64,000 nucleotides of DNA from Clarkia xantiana subsp. parviflora. Its lineage: Eukaryota; Streptophyta; Magnoliopsida; Myrtales; Onagraceae. Under the pieces are notes generated by a model. The model made no database searches. It had not been told where the DNA came from and saw only the letters and a program-made list of their open reading frames with translations. The stretch spans positions 15,944,747 through 16,008,746 of the forward strand of contig JAPTYO010000011.1 in NCBI GenBank assembly GCA_036873135.1. Direction: 5' to 3'. The position numbers were made by a program, and so were the translations under genes. This document shows positions 59,740 through 64,000 of this stretch, in pieces (positions within the stretch are counted from its first letter, which is position 1; each line of letters begins with the position of its first letter).

Positions 59740-59958
59740 CGCTCAGAGGTAGGTAACAAGGAACGATCAAAATTCGCAAACAGATGATCTGGAGGTATCC
59801 AGGACGACGAACAGAAAGAATCGCAAGAGGCACGAAACAAATCGTCTGAGGAAGAAGACGAATCGTCTCGTGAAGAAACACCAGGAAAAGAAAAACGCAG
59901 CGGAGGTCTCAAGATCAAAAACCGAACGGATGAAGGACATCCATTAGCTCTGATACCA

Positions 59959-60297
59959 TGTAAGATTTGGTGGCACTCTCAGAAACCCTAACCCTAATTG
60001 AAGAAGAACATCGAAAGAGAAAGAACAGCAAACGTCGGGTTTCTCAGGTTAAGGTTCCTTCATTTGGCTTAACCTCCACCCAATAACCTAAAAACTATAT
60101 ATAAGGTTCATACAAAACAGAAATCGCAAAAAAGACCCCAAAGAAAATAAAAGAAGGAACAAGGTCCACAAACAATACAGGCAAATACAAACACGGACAT
60201 GGGCCGAATTAACAACAACAATTCAACAAAAAAAATAGGCCCAAAACAAGCACACAAGCAAACAGCTTGACAAACCCATATAACATGGGCTTCAATA
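59959..60297 (-). repeat. Copia 5' LTR
   Basis: 339 bp; on the minus strand it runs from TATTGAAGCCCATG to CCAAATCTTACA. TATTG appears to be a changed TGTTG, shared with the truncated LTR. Confidence 0.85.
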
Positions 60298-60593
60298 ATT
60301 AATTAGGTGAGTAGCTGGATCTGCTGATACGGAATGGCTCTGCACTTAGATTTATGATTTTAGGGTTTTTTTTTTTTTGGTAATCGTTGAACCGGCAGAT
60401 CAGTAACTCGGCCGGTTATCTAAATATCGGGCGTTTGGACCGAATTCGCTTGCATTCTGTTCTTTTCTTTGAACTTGACCGTTTAGGTGTCCGGTTCTCA
60501 GTCCGAACCGGTCGGACTACCGGTCTGATTCTGATAACACTGGGTAAAAGTGGAATTCGAAAGTTTTAACTCCCGAATTTGTCCTATAAGTAA

Positions 60594-60761
60594 GGGTTAA
60601 ATTCTAAATTGCTAGATGAATTTATAATCAATCTGCAAATTGTTAGCTAAACCTTTATTTATAGCAAATTGTTATTGTCAGATGAACTTCTAAGTTTGAG
60701 CAATTTGCTAGCTCTATTCACTAATCTCGTTAACTTAAACGGAAAGACTTCAAATATTACA

Positions 60762-60814
<53 letters not shown>

Positions 60815-61441
60815 TTTTGATATAATAGTAAAATAATATCAAATTTAATGTCTAATATCATCAAATATTCGCAAATCGAATGTGAAATAATACTTGTGAT
60901 AAAAATAGCAAGGTACAATAAATATAAGCCATAAGTATCAAAGTAAAATTTTGAAATTGTTTATTTAATTAAAAAACTTTAATAAAAGTTAAGTTAAAAG
61001 TTAATACATTAAATATTTTATTTTGAAATCTTTAAATACAACTGATAAAATAATTACAAAATGGAAAGGAATTATAGTGCTGCTAATAGCAATTCTATAT
61101 TTAAGGTCTTCCTTATGGTTTATTTTTTAAAATTTGTCAAACAATATATTTCTAATTTGGCATTATGTTTGTAATCATACTTTTATTTAATTTTTTATAA
61201 TATGTGTTTTATTTAAATCCAATTTTAAATTGAACTATCATATAAAGTTATTTATCATCAAAGAAAAACTTTATGGTGTTTTTTGTTGCAATTTTTAAAA
61301 ATATTTCAGTTAAATTTAACGAAGCTAGCAATTTTTTTTCTCAAATTTAGAAGTTCAGCTATCAATTTTTTTATAAATAAAAGTTTAGCTAGCAATTTAC
61401 GTATTAAATAAAAATTTAGCTAGAAATTTTTTATTTAACCC
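60594..61441. mobile_element. AT-rich foldback element (MULE-like)
   Basis: GGGTTAAATTCTAAATTGCTAG at the left, given here as two joined words, and AGCTAGAAATTTTTT...TTTAACCC at the right are inverted, with repeated CTAGCAATTTGC-like words in both arms. Flanks TATAAGTAA and TATTGGAAA match at six of nine positions only. The interior holds an (AT)n microsatellite at 60767-60813. Confidence 0.55.
60767..60813. repeat. (AT)n microsatellite
   Basis: About 23 uninterrupted AT units inside the foldback element. Confidence 0.95.
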
Positions 61442-61455
61442 TATTGGAAAGAAAA

Positions 61456-61523
61456 GGGTTAACAGGTCTTTTGGTCCATGATGTTTGACAACTTTTGGGT
61501 TTTGACAACTTTTGGGTTTTTAA
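61456..61523. mobile_element. Terminal remnant related to the Pack-MULE
   Basis: GGGTTAACAGGTCTTTTGGTC followed by ATGATGTTTGACAA and TTTTGGGTTTT matches the outer 60 bp of the element at 816-1919. A 17-bp stretch (GACAACTTTTGGGTTTT) is duplicated. It stops where the CACTA array begins. Confidence 0.6.
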
Positions 61524-63063
61524 ACTACTGGAGATAAGGCAATTACCGACGAAAATAATTTTCGTCGGTATAACATTCGTCGGTAAATATTACATTCACC
61601 GACAAAAATATTAATCATCGGAAATTCAAATTATTACCGACGATATTTTTTTCCTCGGTAATAAATAATTTTACCGACGAAAATTTAATTGTTGTCGGTG
61701 AAAACTATAAGTATTACCAACCGATAATACTTTTTCGTCGGTATTAACGTTTTACACCGATGAAAATTAATATTGTTGGTAAATATACGTTTTACCGACC
61801 TAAAGTGTTTCGTCGGTAAGTATTAATATTAATTTAAAATTAGACTAAAATATATCACCGACGAATATAATATATTTAGTCGGTAATACTAATTTACCGA
61901 CGTATTCAATTTCGTCGGAATTATATATGTTTACCGACATAATTTTTGTTGTCGCTCATGATCCTTTTCACCGATGAAATATACACTTCCTCGGTCAAAA
62001 TAGTGTTTACCGACAACATATAGTTCCCTCGGTAAATATATTTTTACCGACGAAACAATAAATTTCACGGTAAATACGTGTTCTACCGATGAAATATAAA
62101 CTTCCTTGGTACTAATAGTTTTTACCGACGAAATATAATCTTCCTCGGTAATAATAGTTTGTATCGACAACAACAAAGTCCCTCGGTAAATACTTGTTTT
62201 ACCGACGTAACAACAAATTCCTCGGTAAATATTTGTTTTACCGACGTAATAACAAGTTCATCGGTAAATATTTGTTTTACCGACGAAATACCAAATTCTT
62301 CGGTAATAATAGTTTTTACCGATAACATATAATTTCCTCGGTATAAATAGTGTTTACCGACCAAACTACAAATTTGTCGGTAATAAGTCAATCAATTCGG
62401 TAATATAAAATCCGAATTACACAAAAAAACAAATTCACCGATGAAAAATACATTTCCTCGGTATAGAGATTTTGCCTACAACAACTAATTTCATCGGTAA
62501 ATTAGTGTTTACTGATGAAATTACAAATTTCGTCGGTAATACATGTTTTACCGACAAAAAACACATTTCGTCGGTAAAATATTTTTTTAAACAAGTTTTA
62601 GCCGAATTGTATGGTTTAAATCCGCCATTAATTATCAAAATTTAGCTAATAACTTTCATGTGGCCGTCTTTCATTGTGCTTCTACATCTTCTAGTCGTTC
62701 TCTTCCTTTCTTGTGCGTACACAGACAATAACAATTCTTATGTAAGTTGAATTTCTCATATAATACATCTAAATTGCTGTTCTTTCTATGAATTCATCTT
62801 CTTTTCCTAGGTTGTGGCATCTAGTTTGGTGAAATTCCTTTATAAAACGACTGCTTCTTCTATAGGATTATGGTTGTGTATTTTTTAAGCACTTGAATTC
62901 CATAGTTATTTTGATTTTGTTTTTTTGCTCTTACAATTTTTAGGTAACATTGATTTTCTACTAAAATATGCTAATGGATCCACCAATTGATAAGAGTTGG
63001 ATGTCTAAAGATCGGGCAAGTACAGAATACATGGATGGAGTAGAAATTCTCTGCTGCAAATAA
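61524..63063 (+). mobile_element. 5' end of a CACTA (En/Spm) transposon
   Basis: The left edge AACTACTGGAGATAAGG resembles a mutated CACTACTGG... terminus. From about 61540 to 62580 more than twenty copies of TACCGACGAAA or its inverse TTCGTCGGTA occur in both orientations every 30-50 bp. This is the layout of CACTA subterminal transposase-binding repeats. A leader of about 350 bp leads to the start of a TNP2-type gene at 62968. No right terminus is visible. Confidence 0.75.
62968..63063 (+). pseudogene. TNP2-type transposase start, truncated
   Basis: The ATG at 62968 reads MLMDPPIDKSWMSKDRAS then TEYMDGVEILCCK and a stop. IDKSWM...Y.DGVE is the transposase-associated N-terminal motif of CACTA TNPD/TNP2 proteins (PF13963-like). 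The rest of the protein is not found downstream. Confidence 0.65.
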
Positions 63064-63720
63064 ATTCTCTGTTCTACAATCTGGTTATACTGTGAATGCT
63101 GATTTTTTTGCAAACTTTTTTTAACAGTTTTTTAATTTTTAAAAAAGATGTCAAAGATCTGGTTCGAACCTAGGTAAATGACCTTGAAACATTTATTGAG
63201 GAGTACCTAGTATATGGTCTATTTTTTATTTTTTATATTTTTTTTTGGGCAAGCCTATAATAGGCTCGACTGCATATGCAGTCGAGTCCAGCCATTAATT
63301 CCAAAGTCCGTTTTGCTCCTCTATTCATTCCTTGAGTCCTCATTTAATAACCCGATCAGCTCGATCGTTCACCTCAACTAATATTATTTAACACGAGAAA
63401 AATTTTAGAGGTCAACAAAAAGTTTTTAATTTTTTTTTTCACAATAGAAAGTTATAATTTCCACGTAAATTTGTCATTACAGAAACTTAATATGTTTGGG
63501 GGAAAAGTATATTGATTTATTCTTACCAAAAAAAATACCTTAGTTTAGGAAAGATTAACCTAAAGAAAGAAAATTATTATTTATTAAAGACAAATATTGT
63601 TACAATAAAGAGTTATTATTATAAAGATAATAAGCTAATAAACATAAAGACTAATAAATAAAAGACTAAAAAGGAAGGCAGATGAAGGGTTGTCTACAGT
63701 TTATTTTTTATTCTAGCGCC
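63064..63720. other. AT-rich sequence with a perfect palindrome
   Basis: No gene recognised. A 22-bp perfect palindrome centred on GACTGCATATGCAGTC spans 63265-63286, with GCCTATAATAGGC just upstream. Confidence 0.6.
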
Positions 63721-63779
63721 TAAAATAAACTACTCCCGCTCTGCTGTAGTTCTCACAGTCGCTCCAGCTCCCGCGGTGC

Positions 63780-63957
63780 GCCAGGTCCAAATCGCCGTCT
63801 CCAGAGGTCTCGCCGTCGCTCGAGGTCTCGCCGTCGCTCCGGATCTCGCCGTCGCTCCGGATCTCGCCGTGGTTTCACAGGTCTCGCCGTGGTTTCACAG
63901 GTCTCGCCGTCGCTCCGGAGGCCTCGCCGTCGCTCCGGAGCCCTCGCTCTGCTCTAG
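63780..63957. repeat. 18-bp GC-rich minisatellite
   Basis: About eight to nine imperfect copies of CTCGCCGTCGCTCCGGAT, including a GTGGTTTCACAG variant. The plus frame 63776-63961 is only a translation of the repeat, and I do not call it a gene, though it could lie in the 5' end of one that continues past the window. Confidence 0.85.
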
Positions 63958-64000
63958 GTAATTTTCACCCCATCCCCTATCTATGGTTTTCACTGAATGT

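Larger units (their letters stand above)
55102..60297 (-). mobile_element. Nearly complete Copia element, 3' LTR truncated
   Basis: The 5' LTR is whole at 59959-60297, with primer-binding site TGGTATCAGAGC (59947-59958, initiator tRNA-Met). All domains follow in Copia order: gag, protease, integrase, reverse transcriptase, RNase H. The polypurine tract GATGGGGAG precedes the 3' LTR, of which only the first 114 bp remain (55102-55215). A few stops and frameshifts separate the frames. The missing LTR end is replaced by a copied stretch of the PPR leader exon. Confidence 0.9.
54972..60541. mobile_element. hAT-like MITE split by a Copia element
   Basis: The left end AGTGTTATCAGAACCGG and the right end TTCTGATAACACT are inverted. 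Both arms are rich in CCGGTTCG words. The word GTAAAAG flanks both sides, offset by one or two bases, so the duplication is not exact. Without the Copia (55102-60297) it is about 0.37 kb. Confidence 0.55.

Overview
This is nuclear DNA from a flowering plant, most likely a eudicot. It is AT-rich and intron-bearing, and it carries plant-specific genes (TRICHOME BIREFRINGENCE-LIKE, CGR2/3, a plant PLAC8/DUF2985 protein, a P-class PPR). Most of it is transposon: Copia, Tat-lineage Gypsy, a LARD, hAT, CACTA and many Mutator-like (MULE) foldback elements. There are no bacterial or organellar operons.

Layout. 1-4.2 kb: MULE foldback elements, including a 1.1-kb Pack-MULE that carries the 5' end of a DICER-LIKE 1 (DCL1) gene. 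4.8-11.7 kb: two minus-strand host genes with full exon models, a TBL O-acetyltransferase-family gene and a CGR2/CGR3 Golgi pectin methyltransferase gene. 12-16 kb: a MULE MITE and decayed Copia and LINE pieces. 16.4-19.7 kb: the PLAC8/DUF2985 gene. 20.3-26.3 kb: a recently inserted non-coding LTR element (LARD). 26.5-36.5 kb: a junkyard of two broken Tat-type Gypsy elements and one broken Copia with a hAT element inside. 36.87-50.83 kb: a nested set in which a small MULE holds a hAT MITE and a 12.5-kb Tat-like LTR element, and that LTR element holds another MULE. 51.4-52.3 kb: foldback elements. 52.6-54.95 kb: a P-class PPR gene. 55.1-60.3 kb: a nearly complete Copia inside a hAT-like MITE. 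60.6-64 kb: a foldback element, the 5' end of a CACTA transposon with a long subterminal repeat array, and a GC-rich minisatellite.

Only four host genes look intact, all on the minus strand. TBL and CGR lie next to each other, and both families modify cell-wall polysaccharides in the Golgi. The most notable items are the DCL1-carrying Pack-MULE (exact 9-bp target duplication, 211-bp inverted repeats, captured reading frame still open), the antisense gene with its own TATA box shared by two different Tat elements, and the nested transposon stack whose target-site duplications allow its order of insertion to be read.
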